A DNA stretch of 64,000 nucleotides from an uncultured Bacteroidota bacterium (GTDB lineage Bacteria; Bacteroidota; Bacteroidia; Flavobacteriales; Flavobacteriaceae), in the NCBI GenBank assembly GCA_902602415.1, contig CACKQW010000006.1, positions 27,427-91,426 on the forward strand, read 5' to 3'. The notes beneath the pieces were generated by a model. It made no database searches. It saw only the letters and a list, made by a program, of their open reading frames with translations, and was not told the DNA's origin. The translations under genes were made by a program, and so were the position numbers. This document shows positions 7,917 through 15,971 of the stretch, in pieces (the first letter of the stretch is position 1; each line of letters opens with the position of its first letter).

Positions 7917-9341
7917 TTATCTAAAATTAAATCTTTCGATTTTGTTATTACTTGTTAATATTTCAATTGAAATAGGATCATAATAATTTCTATTTTTTAT
8001 TATATTTTCGACATCTGAAACTGATAAAATAATTTTTGAATTTATTTTTTTGATAATATCATTTTCTTTGATTCCATATTCTTCCCAATATGACTTATAT
8101 TCTAGGTTAAACTCAGAAATTTTAACACCTTTTTCGATATTTCTTTCAGAAATTTCATTTTCACTCAAATTTTTTAAAATACCAATCAGATAAAAGTTTA
8201 CTCTTTCATTCCTGTTAAGTTTTACTTTTACATAATTCATGGATCCATCACGCTTTAATTTAACTTCAACTATGTCATTTGGTCTTTTGGTGTTAAGATA
8301 ACCCTTTAAATCAGCAAATTTTGAAATTTTTATTCCATCTATGCTTTTGATTACGTCGCCAACTTTTATACCAGCTGATTTTGCTCCTGAGTCACTATCT
8401 ATCCCATTTATATAGAATCCCTCAGTATCACTTATATCTAGTTCTTTAGCTTGAGAACTATTAAGTGATGTTCCAGTTACACCAAGAAATCCATATTGAA
8501 CAATTCCGTATTCCAAAATATCCTCAATTACCTTTTTAGCAATATTACTAGGAACTGCGAATGAGTATCCTACATATGATCCAGTTTGGGTCTGAATTGC
8601 TGTGTTAATACCGATTAATTCTCCTTTATTATTGATTAATGCACCTCCAGAATTTCCTGGATTTACGGCAGCATCAGTTTGTATGTAAGATTGTGTTGTT
8701 CTTCCAGTTGGATCCAAGTTCCTTGATTTTGCTGAAATTATACCAGCAGTAACAGTGGACGTAAGATTAAAAGGGTTGCCCACAGCCAAAACCCATTCAC
8801 CGATTTCTGTTGAATCACTATCTCCAAAAACAGCATATTCGAAATCAGTATTAGAGTTAATTTTTAGCAGTGCAATATCATTCTGTTCATCACTTCCTAT
8901 AACTTCAGCAACATATGATTGATTGTCATTTGTCGTGATATCAATTTGGTCAGAATTTTTGATAACGTGATGATTAGTAACAATATAACCATCAGAAGAA
9001 ATTATTACACCAGAACCGCTTCCAATTTTAGGTCTAATTTGAGGTCTTCCAAATAAAAAATCTTCAATGCTAAAATCTTCATTGGATGATGAGGAGCTTT
9101 TAACATGTACAACAGTATTTATAGCTTTTTTTGCTATTTCAACGAAGTTATTTTCTGTTTTCTCAAGAAAGGAAAAATTATTAATAACTGGTTTTTTTAA
9201 AGTACTTAAGAATTCTTGGTTATGAATATCTCTTTTATATTCATCAACAGATCTGATTATATTCTGGTCTATGTATGAATGAGCAACAAAGAATAATCCG
9301 ATTAAAAAAAATGAGAATATGGATATTTTAAAAAATTTCAT
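7917..9341 (-). CDS. Periplasmic Do/HtrA-type serine protease
   Basis: Envelope quality-control protease of the DegP/DegQ type. An N-terminal hydrophobic segment (about 5-22) is a signal peptide or anchor. The trypsin-like domain (about 65-265) has the triad His125 (TNHHVI), Asp155 (NDIALLKI) and Ser231 (NPGNSGGALIN). A PDZ domain follows (about 280-380), then a second shorter PDZ-like region (about 400-474). The 474-residue length fits DegP/DegQ. It heads htrA-trmD-rplS and is divergent from dapF across a 102-base gap. Substrates unknown. Confidence 0.92.
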   Translation of the reverse strand: MKFFKISIFSFFLIGLFFVAHSYIDQNIIRSVDEYKRDIHNQEFLSTLKKPVINNFSFLEKTENNFVEIAKKAINTVVHVKSSSSSNEDFSIEDFLFGRPQIRPKIGSGSGVIISSDGYIVTNHHVIKNSDQIDITTNDNQSYVAEVIGSDEQNDIALLKINSNTDFEYAVFGDSDSTEIGEWVLAVGNPFNLTSTVTAGIISAKSRNLDPTGRTTQSYIQTDAAVNPGNSGGALINNKGELIGINTAIQTQTGSYVGYSFAVPSNIAKKVIEDILEYGIVQYGFLGVTGTSLNSSQAKELDISDTEGFYINGIDSDSGAKSAGIKVGDVIKSIDGIKISKFADLKGYLNTKRPNDIVEVKLKRDGSMNYVKVKLNRNERVNFYLIGILKNLSENEISERNIEKGVKISEFNLEYKSYWEEYGIKENDIIKKINSKIILSVSDVENIIKNRNYYDPISIEILTSNNKIERFNFR

Positions 9342-9428
9342 AATTATGTTATAAAAATAATAATTATCAATTTTCGTGCTATTTTTTTTAACTGATATTT
9401 AACAACATTTAACTGAGTTAAATATTTT

Positions 9429-9436
9429 TATCTTTG
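9429..9436 (+). promoter_or_regulatory. Putative -7 promoter box of dapF
   Basis: TATCTTTG, an exact TAnnTTTG match, ends only seven bases before the dapF ATG. If transcription starts about five bases past the box, as the SRP RNA gene in this window suggests, the leader would be about two bases. Confidence 0.55.
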
Positions 9437-9443
9437 TTTAGAG

Positions 9444-10238
9444 ATGAATCAAAAATTCTATAAATATGAGGCTGCTGGAAATGACTTTGTTATCATTGAT
9501 AATCGTAGAAATCTTTTTGACTCAAAAAACCCGAATTTAATTCGCAAAATTTGTGATAGATATTCTGGCGTGGGGTCTGATGGCTTGATATTACTAGAAA
9601 AGCATAAAAATTTGGATTTTGAAATGATATATTTTAACTCTGATGGTTCGCAGTCTGGATTTTGTGCAAATGGATCAAGGTGTATAACTCATTTTGCAAA
9701 TTATTTAAAAATTATCAAAAATAAAGCAAAATTTGAAGCTTCTGATGGTCCTCATGAGTCTGTTATTGATGATCTGCAAATAAAAGTTAAAATGAAAGAC
9801 ATAAAATTCAGTGATATTAAAAGCTATAATGATTCTAAAATGACAACTTTTATTGATTCTGGTTCTCCTCATATAATTTTCAAAACCAATAACATTAATG
9901 ACCTTGATATAATTTCAGAAACTTTTCAAAATAAAGAAAAATTCAAGTATTATTCTGAGGGTTTGAATTATAATTATTGGGACACAGAAAAAAATAAAAT
10001 AACTTTAAGAACATTTGAAAGAGGTGTAGATTGCGAGACTAAATCTTGTGGGTCAGGATCAGTCGCCTTGGCAGCTTTGTTGAGGTTTAATTCCATTACT
10101 GAAAATGAAAATATTTTAATTTCCATGCCAGGTGGTGAATTGCAAGTTAGTCTGAGGGAAAATAATCATTCTTTCTATGATATTTGGTTAAGTGGAACAG
10201 TAAATCAGGTTTTTTCTGGAAGTTTAAAATGTTTATAA
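9444..10238 (+). CDS. dapF: Diaminopimelate epimerase
   Basis: Cofactor-free epimerase making meso-diaminopimelate for peptidoglycan and lysine; 264 residues. The two active-site cysteines are Cys74 (FCANGSRC) and Cys202 (KSCGSGSVALA). NSDGS before the first Cys and the N-terminal YEAAGNDFVIID also fit. The first motif reads C-A-N-G where the family usually has C-G-N-G, a small deviation. mltG begins one base after the stop, so the two wall-related genes form an operon. Confidence 0.95.
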   Translation: MNQKFYKYEAAGNDFVIIDNRRNLFDSKNPNLIRKICDRYSGVGSDGLILLEKHKNLDFEMIYFNSDGSQSGFCANGSRCITHFANYLKIIKNKAKFEASDGPHESVIDDLQIKVKMKDIKFSDIKSYNDSKMTTFIDSGSPHIIFKTNNINDLDIISETFQNKEKFKYYSEGLNYNYWDTEKNKITLRTFERGVDCETKSCGSGSVALAALLRFNSITENENILISMPGGELQVSLRENNHSFYDIWLSGTVNQVFSGSLKCL

Positions 10239-10239
10239 A

Positions 10240-11277
10240 GTGTATTTGAAGCGTATTTTTTTCTTATCAATTTTTGTCGGACTTATTTTAATGGGATCTT
10301 TTTCATTTTATGTTTATCAAGTAATGTTCTCATCTAACACTAATTTTTCAGAAAATTATAAATATATATACATTAAAACAGGGACTAATTATGCTGATTT
10401 AATTGAACAGATAAAACCTGAATTAATAAATATTGATCACTTTGATGTACTTGCGAAAAGAAAAATGTTTAAACCGAAACCGGGAAAGTATATTATTAAA
10501 AAAGAGATGAGTAATAATGAAATCATTAATTCTCTGAGATCTAAAAATATAACAGTCAATGTTGTATTTAACAATGTTAAAAATATGAACGAATTAGCAG
10601 GAATCATTGCAAAACAAATCGAGCTTGACAGTATTTCATTTCTTAGTTTTACAAAAGATACTTTTTTTGAAAATAAAGGATTTGACGTGAAGAACATATT
10701 ATCAATGTATATTCCAAATAGCTACAATTTTTATTGGAATACAGATATAAGGGAGTTTAATGATAGAATGTTTAAGGAGTATACTAAGTTTTGGGAATTA
10801 AACAATAGAGAAACAAAGGCAAAAAAAATGGGCATGACAAAGAAAGAAGTAATGATCTTAGCATCTATTGTTTTTGAAGAATCTAACGCCAATATAGATC
10901 TTCCAAAAATTGCTGGGGTATACATGAATAGATTAAAAAATAATTGGAAATTACAAGCTGATCCAACTGTAAAGTATGCTGCATATCAAACGGAAAAGTA
11001 TAAGGCATCGATCATAAAAAGAGTTTTAAATAAGCATCTTAAAATTAATTCTCCCTACAATACTTATAAATTTTATGGTCTTCCCCCTGGTTTAATTTCA
11101 ATGCCTTCAATTCAAGCAATAGATGCTGTACTGAACTTTGAAAAACATAATTATTTTTTCTTTGCAGCTGACCCTGATAATCCAGGAAAACATACATTTG
11201 CAAAAACCTTGGCAGAACATAAAAAGAACGCCAGAAAGTTGCATCGATATTTAAATAAAAAAGGGATTAGAAAATAG
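10240..11277 (+). CDS. mltG: Endolytic murein transglycosylase MltG (YceG-like)
   Basis: Inner-membrane lytic transglycosylase that cuts nascent glycan strands. 345 residues with a GTG start one base after dapF; no nearer ATG fits. A single N-terminal transmembrane helix (about 5-28) is followed by a LysM-like region and the YceG domain. The latter holds ILASIVFEESN, around the expected catalytic Glu, then AGVYMNRLKNNWKLQADPT and PGLISMPSIQAIDAVL. Its 3' end overlaps the convergent rsmI-like gene by 11 bases. Confidence 0.93.
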   Translation: MYLKRIFFLSIFVGLILMGSFSFYVYQVMFSSNTNFSENYKYIYIKTGTNYADLIEQIKPELINIDHFDVLAKRKMFKPKPGKYIIKKEMSNNEIINSLRSKNITVNVVFNNVKNMNELAGIIAKQIELDSISFLSFTKDTFFENKGFDVKNILSMYIPNSYNFYWNTDIREFNDRMFKEYTKFWELNNRETKAKKMGMTKKEVMILASIVFEESNANIDLPKIAGVYMNRLKNNWKLQADPTVKYAAYQTEKYKASIIKRVLNKHLKINSPYNTYKFYGLPPGLISMPSIQAIDAVLNFEKHNYFFFAADPDNPGKHTFAKTLAEHKKNARKLHRYLNKKGIRK

Positions 11278-11980
11278 TAAAACCAGAGTGAAATATAAAA
11301 ATAGATGGATCTTTACTTAATTTAATTTTGCTTGTCTTCCAATTTCCTGCCGACATTGTTTTGATTCTTTGATTTTTTGAGCCAACATTTATCGCAATAC
11401 ATAAAAATGTTTGATCATTTAGAACTTTGATTAAATCATTGTATAGCTTTTGGTTTCTGTAGGGGGTTTCAATAAAAATTTGTGTTTGATTATTTTTTTT
11501 AGAATTAATTTCAAATTCCTTTATTTTTTTAATTCTTTTTTTTTCCTCTATAGGAAGATAGCCATTAAAGGAAAAATTGTTTCCGTTTAAACCTGATGCC
11601 ATCATTGCTAACAATATCGAAGATGGACCGACTAAAGGAATTACCTTAATTTGATTTTCATGTGCATGCATAATTAACTTTGATCCTGGATCTGCAATAT
11701 TAGGACACCCAGCATCTGTTAATAAACCAATATGCTTACCTTTTAAACAAGGATTTAATTGCATTGAGGTTTCAATTACATCTTTTTCATTTAATAATTT
11801 AAAATTTTCATAATTGATTTTTTTTTTAGGACAAACCCTTTTTAAAAAACTCAATGAAACTTTAATATTTTCAACAACGAAATTGTCAATGGAACTTATT
11901 ATTTCTAAATTATTAATTGGTGTAAAAATTTCTTCAGAAATTGAACTAGGAATTATGTAAAGATTACCTTTTATAGCAAT
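11267..11980 (-). CDS. RsmI-like tetrapyrrole-methylase-family SAM methyltransferase, AUU or AUA start
   Basis: The TP-methylase fold is shown by GLLTDAGCPNIADPGSKL, VPLVGPSSILLAMMASG, FNGYLPIEEKKR and IFIETPYRN. This matches the flavobacterial branch related to 16S rRNA 2'-O-methyltransferase RsmI (C1402), though the exact substrate of this branch is not certain. The ORF track begins at an internal TTG (195 residues). The family N terminus continues upstream as GNLYIIPSSISEEIF. No ATG/GTG/TTG is available there: the in-frame codons are ATT (11978-11980), GCT, ATA (11972-11974), AAA, GGT. Starting at ATT gives 237 residues, at ATA 235, the normal size. It begins four bases after the dnaA stop, so translation is probably coupled. 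Confidence 0.85.
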   Translation of the reverse strand: MAIKGNLYIIPSSISEEIFTPINNLEIISSIDNFVVENIKVSLSFLKRVCPKKKINYENFKLLNEKDVIETSMQLNPCLKGKHIGLLTDAGCPNIADPGSKLIMHAHENQIKVIPLVGPSSILLAMMASGLNGNNFSFNGYLPIEEKKRIKKIKEFEINSKKNNQTQIFIETPYRNQKLYNDLIKVLNDQTFLCIAINVGSKNQRIKTMSAGNWKTSKIKLSKDPSIFIFHSGFTIF

Positions 11981-11984
11981 TAAA

Positions 11985-13412
11985 TTAAACAGATAGCTTT
12001 TTACCTAAATCTTCAACAAACTTTCTAAATTGTTTATCAGTAGAGGATAAATTGTCAACTGTTTTACATGCATGTAAAACAGTTGCGTGATCTCTTTTTC
12101 CAATTTGTGATCCGATACTTGCAAGAGATGCTTTTGTATATTTTTTAGCAAAAAACATCGCAAGTTGTCTGGCTTGTACAATGTGCCTTTTTCTAGTTTT
12201 TGATTGTAGGGTAGGTATATCCATTTGAAAATAATCAGAAACTATTTTTTGAATATAGTCAATTGAGATTTCTCTTTTTGAATTTTTAACAAACTTTTCA
12301 ATGATTTCAGCCGCTAAAGAAAGGCTTATTTCTTTTCGGTTAAAAGAGGCCTGAGCAATAAGAGATATTATGGCACCTTCTAACTCTCTAACATTCGTTT
12401 TAATATTTTTTGCTACATAATGGATTATCTCATTATCCATTTCGATACCATCTCGGTATAATTTGTTATTTAGTATGGAAACTCTAGTTTCAAAATCAGG
12501 TCGTTGTAACTCAGCAGAAAGTCCCCATTTAAATCTTGATAGCAGTCTTAGCTCAATATCCTGCATATCCACAGGGGCTTTGTCGCTCGTGAGTACTACT
12601 TGTTTTCCGTTTTGATGTAGGTGATTGAATATGTGGAAAAATACGTCCTGAGTACCAGGTTTTCCAGAAAAAAACTGAATGTCATCAATAATTAAAGTAT
12701 CAATTACTTGATAAAAGTAAATGAAATCATTGCGATTATTCTTCTTGATAGCATCAATGTATTGCTGAGTAAATTTTTCAGCAGTTGTATATAATACAGT
12801 TTTTTCAGGATATTTCTTTTTGATTTCTATACCAATTGCATTTGCTAGATGGGTTTTTCCTAAACCAACTCCACCAAAAATTAAAAATGGATTGAAAGAT
12901 GTTCCTCCAGGTTTGTTTGACACTGCTAATCCAGCATTTCTTGCAAGTCTGTTTGAATCACCCTCTAAAAAATTTTCAAATGTGTAGTTAGGGTTTAATT
13001 GAGATTCAACTTTTACATTTTTGATACCTGGAATAACAAAAGGATTTTTTAATTCAGGAATATTTCTATTAAGCGGAGCAGTAGTATTTTGAGCCGATAT
13101 TGGACTTGTATTAGAGCTAGGAATTTTTTCAGTGAAGGGTTGAGAATTTCCAAAACTATTTTCCATTTTTATTATGTATACTAGCTTTGCTTTTTCACCT
13201 ATTGCCTTTTGTAAAGAAACCTTTAAAATTTTTACATAATGCTCTTCCAACCACTCATAAAAAAACTTACTAGGGACTTCAATACTTAAAACATTGTCTG
13301 CTAATTTAACGGCTTTTATTGGCTCAAACCAAGTCTTAAATGCTTGTGGTTGTATATTGTCTTTGATGAACTTCAAACAATTTGACCAAACAGAATCAGC
13401 AGTAACATTCAT
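11985..13412 (-). CDS. dnaA: Chromosomal replication initiator DnaA
   Basis: AAA+ protein that opens the origin; 475 residues. Domain I (about 1-85) is followed by a low-complexity linker (about 90-130). The AAA+ domain has Walker A GGVGLGKTHLANA and Walker B TLIIDDIQFF. The C-terminal DNA-binding domain carries GSQIGKRDHATVLHACKTV. No DnaA-box cluster (TTATNCACA) was seen in the adjacent gaps, so oriC is not evident here. The upstream divergent region to ybgC holds a long A/T inverted repeat. Confidence 0.98.
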   Translation of the reverse strand: MNVTADSVWSNCLKFIKDNIQPQAFKTWFEPIKAVKLADNVLSIEVPSKFFYEWLEEHYVKILKVSLQKAIGEKAKLVYIIKMENSFGNSQPFTEKIPSSNTSPISAQNTTAPLNRNIPELKNPFVIPGIKNVKVESQLNPNYTFENFLEGDSNRLARNAGLAVSNKPGGTSFNPFLIFGGVGLGKTHLANAIGIEIKKKYPEKTVLYTTAEKFTQQYIDAIKKNNRNDFIYFYQVIDTLIIDDIQFFSGKPGTQDVFFHIFNHLHQNGKQVVLTSDKAPVDMQDIELRLLSRFKWGLSAELQRPDFETRVSILNNKLYRDGIEMDNEIIHYVAKNIKTNVRELEGAIISLIAQASFNRKEISLSLAAEIIEKFVKNSKREISIDYIQKIVSDYFQMDIPTLQSKTRKRHIVQARQLAMFFAKKYTKASLASIGSQIGKRDHATVLHACKTVDNLSSTDKQFRKFVEDLGKKLSV

Positions 13413-13513
13413 TTATATACAATTATAAAATTTTGAAATTAGTCCAATTTAAGATTATTATAGAATAATAATAATTCTTAAAAGTGAGTAACAAATATGT
13501 AAACAAATTTTTT

Positions 13514-13554
13514 AAAAAAAAAATTAAAAAGGGTTGTTTTTTAATTTTTTTTTT
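13514..13554. repeat. 17-bp all-A/T perfect inverted repeat
   Basis: The arm A10-TT-A5 (13514-13530) is exactly complementary to T5-AA-T10 (13538-13554) around the loop GGGTTGT, in the 201-base divergent region between dnaA and ybgC. The right arm's T run (11 T) abuts the -33 element of the ybgC promoter. It could form a cruciform or an easily melted DNA site; function unknown. Confidence 0.6.
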
Positions 13555-13581
13555 TGCCACTTTTAATTCGTCGTAAATTTG
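13553..13581 (+). promoter_or_regulatory. Putative promoter of ybgC (-33 TTTG, -7 TAAATTTG)
   Basis: TTTG at 13553-13556 and TAAATTTG at 13574-13581 are separated by 17 bases, which fits the flavobacterial TTG-N17-23-TAnnTTTG promoter. The ATG is 33 bases after the -7 box. This is the clearest two-box promoter in the window. Confidence 0.7.
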
Positions 13582-13613
13582 AATTAATCTTTATAATTTT
13601 TTGATCAAAAATT

Positions 13614-14018
13614 ATGAAAAAAACATCAACAAAAATAAAAGTTAGATATTGTGAGACTGACCAAATGGGAATAGTTCATCATAGTAGTTACGTAAATTAC
13701 TTTGAGCATTCTAGAATTCAATGGATAAAAAAAAATGGATTTATATATAGAGAATTAGAAATGTCAGGAGTAATCTTGCCAGTAAGCAAATTAAATGTAA
13801 GTTACTTAAGTCCAGCTTTTTTTGATGATGAGCTAACAATAGAAACCGAGCTTATGGAAATCCCTTCATCTAAACTTATTTTTAATTATAAGGTATTAAG
13901 GGATAATATTGTAATTACAAAAGCACAAACAATTCTTGCTTTTGTAGACAAGGTTTCTAAAAAACCAATAAAATGTCCTGCAGAAATTTATAATAAATTC
14001 TCATCACTATTTTTATAA
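13614..14018 (+). CDS. YbgC/FadM-type acyl-CoA thioesterase
   Basis: Hot-dog-fold thioesterase of 134 residues. The family motif is clear near the N terminus: RYCETDQMGIVHHSSYVNYFE with the catalytic Asp of ETDQMG, followed by the usual ARIQWI-type helix (SRIQWIKKNG). It hydrolyses acyl-CoA or acyl-ACP; chain preference cannot be told. The 3' end overlaps ribD on the other strand by 31 bases, the largest convergent overlap in this window. Confidence 0.88.
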   Translation: MKKTSTKIKVRYCETDQMGIVHHSSYVNYFEHSRIQWIKKNGFIYRELEMSGVILPVSKLNVSYLSPAFFDDELTIETELMEIPSSKLIFNYKVLRDNIVITKAQTILAFVDKVSKKPIKCPAEIYNKFSSLFL

Positions 14019-15004
14019 ATTTCTAGTTTGTCATCATCAATTTGAATCTGAATTTTATGTCTCAAACTTACATTGGGTGCTTTGACACCCCTTGCTAATT
14101 TTTTATCAGATTTAAATATTCTAATTTCATCCCAAATTTTTGAATCTAAAAAATTGTTTATTGTTTTTGTACCTCCTTCAACAATTAAAGATTGAATTTT
14201 ATTTTCAAATAATACTCTACAAATTTGTTTTGCTATGTTATTGTCAAAATTAATAGTGGTCTTATCTAGGATTTTAAATTTGCCATTAGTATTAAATTTT
14301 TTATTTTCTATTGTGCTCCAATTTTTGGATAATACATAAGCATTACAATTATTGCCATTCCAATTTCTTGTAGTTAATTTTGGATTATCATTACGAAGTG
14401 TTTGAGCTCCTATTAAAATCGCATTTTCACGTGCCCTCCATTTATGTGATAAAATCCTGGATTTTTTATTTGAAATCCAAAAGGGTACCTTATTTATTTT
14501 TTCCTTTGGGCTTATAAAACCATCTGAGGTTTGTGCCCATTTTAGAATAATATAGGGTCTCTTTTTTAATTGGAAAGTTAGAAATCTCTTATGAAGATCA
14601 GTACATTCTTTTTTCAATATTCCCGTAATTACATCAATTCCAGCTTTTTGAAGTTTTTTAATTCCTTTGCCGTTAACTGATTCATTTGGATCTTTGATAC
14701 CAATAACAACTTTTTTGAATTTGTATTTTATTATTGTATCTACACATGGAGGAGTTTTACCATAATGAGAACACGGTTCAAGAGTAATATATATTGTGCA
14801 TTTTGATAATACTGATTTTTCTTTTATGTTATTGATTGCATTTATTTCAGCGTGATTACATCCTGCCTTTGATGAAAATCCTTCAGCTAAAATTTTACCA
14901 TTCATTACTATACAACATCCAACTGATGGATTTGGAAAAGTATTTCCTTGACCAAATTCAGCAATTTGGATACATCTTTTCATGTATTTATCATGTATAT
15001 TCAC
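13988..15004 (-). CDS. ribD: Bifunctional riboflavin deaminase/reductase RibD
   Basis: Carries out two successive steps of riboflavin synthesis. The N-terminal deaminase domain (1-145) has the zinc site His51 with Glu53 (HAEINAI), Cys78 and Cys87 (LEPCSHYGKTPPC). The C-terminal reductase domain (about 150-338) includes KWAQTSDGFISP and LIVEGGTKTINNFLDS. At 338 residues it is slightly shorter than usual. It is divergent from prmC over 61 bases with no FMN-riboswitch-like structure noticed, and convergent with ybgC. Confidence 0.95.
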   Translation of the reverse strand: MNIHDKYMKRCIQIAEFGQGNTFPNPSVGCCIVMNGKILAEGFSSKAGCNHAEINAINNIKEKSVLSKCTIYITLEPCSHYGKTPPCVDTIIKYKFKKVVIGIKDPNESVNGKGIKKLQKAGIDVITGILKKECTDLHKRFLTFQLKKRPYIILKWAQTSDGFISPKEKINKVPFWISNKKSRILSHKWRARENAILIGAQTLRNDNPKLTTRNWNGNNCNAYVLSKNWSTIENKKFNTNGKFKILDKTTINFDNNIAKQICRVLFENKIQSLIVEGGTKTINNFLDSKIWDEIRIFKSDKKLARGVKAPNVSLRHKIQIQIDDDKLEIYKNSDENLL

Positions 15005-15065
15005 AAAACAAAAATAGGATAATTAAAAAATATTATTAATAGATTTATTTTATAAAAAATTAAAA

Positions 15066-15905
15066 ATGTATTCTTCTTTTTTAAGAAAAAAATTTAACCA
15101 ATCACTTTTTGAAATTTATAGTTCTGAAGAGTTAAATATAATCTATTACAATATAATGCAGCAACTAACTAATAAATCAAAAGTGGAGCTCATGACTAAT
15201 AATTATGAACTTAGTCATGTTAAAGAAAAACTTTTTTTTGAATATATAAATAGATTATCTAATAATGAACCATTGCAATATGTTTTGGGAAATACTATTT
15301 TCAATAAACTTGAATTTGATTTGAACAGCTCTGTTCTTATTCCTAGACCTGAAACTGAAGAATTAGTTGATTTAATAATTAAGTATGAATGTAAAAAAGA
15401 AAAAATTTTGGATATTGGCTCAGGTAGTGGTTGTATTGCTGTTACATTGGCTAAGTATATTGAAAAATCTAATGTAACAGCATTGGAAATATGTTCCAAC
15501 GCAGTTAAAATTATACATAAAAATGCTAAAAAACACAATGTAAAAATGAATATTATTTGTGAAGATTTTTTGACCTTTAATACAAATAGTACTTTTGATT
15601 TAATAGTTTCAAACCCCCCATATATTGCATATTCACAAAAGGATAAAATATCTAAAAACATATTAAATTATGAGCCACATAAAGCCTTATTCGTTGATGA
15701 TAGTAATCCTTTGGTATTTTACAAATCAATCTTAGATTTTTCAAAAAGTAATTTAAATAAAGATGGAAATATTTTTTTTGAAATAAATCATATTTTTTGT
15801 GATGAAATGATTCAACTTGTTTCAAAATATCAAGTCTTTTCCTATAAATTGATAAAGGATTTTCACGAAAAAAATAGATTTATGATTTTACAGAAAAATG
15901 TATAA
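15066..15905 (+). CDS. prmC: Peptide chain release factor glutamine methyltransferase
   Basis: Methylates the Gln of the GGQ motif in RF1/RF2. 279 residues with an N-terminal helical domain, IPRPETEELVD, the SAM site ILDIGSGSGCIAVTLA (about 114-130) and the catalytic VSNPPYIA with NPPY at 183-186. The gene stands alone between ribD and ligA. No exact TAnnTTTG box was found in its short, A/T-rich upstream region. Confidence 0.95.
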   Translation: MYSSFLRKKFNQSLFEIYSSEELNIIYYNIMQQLTNKSKVELMTNNYELSHVKEKLFFEYINRLSNNEPLQYVLGNTIFNKLEFDLNSSVLIPRPETEELVDLIIKYECKKEKILDIGSGSGCIAVTLAKYIEKSNVTALEICSNAVKIIHKNAKKHNVKMNIICEDFLTFNTNSTFDLIVSNPPYIAYSQKDKISKNILNYEPHKALFVDDSNPLVFYKSILDFSKSNLNKDGNIFFEINHIFCDEMIQLVSKYQVFSYKLIKDFHEKNRFMILQKNV

Positions 15906-15971
15906 AATCAGATTAAAAATTATATTTTTTACCAATGCATTTTAGTATCTTAGATAGGAATATTTAGTTGA

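Noticed and set aside
13413-13613. Replication origin beside dnaA
   Set aside because: The region is A/T-rich and has an inverted repeat, but no TTATNCACA-like DnaA boxes were found in it; in Bacteroidota oriC is often not next to dnaA.
15005-15065. FMN riboswitch upstream of ribD
   Set aside because: Only 61 bases of A/T-rich DNA separate ribD from prmC, too short for the conserved FMN aptamer, and none of its motifs are visible.
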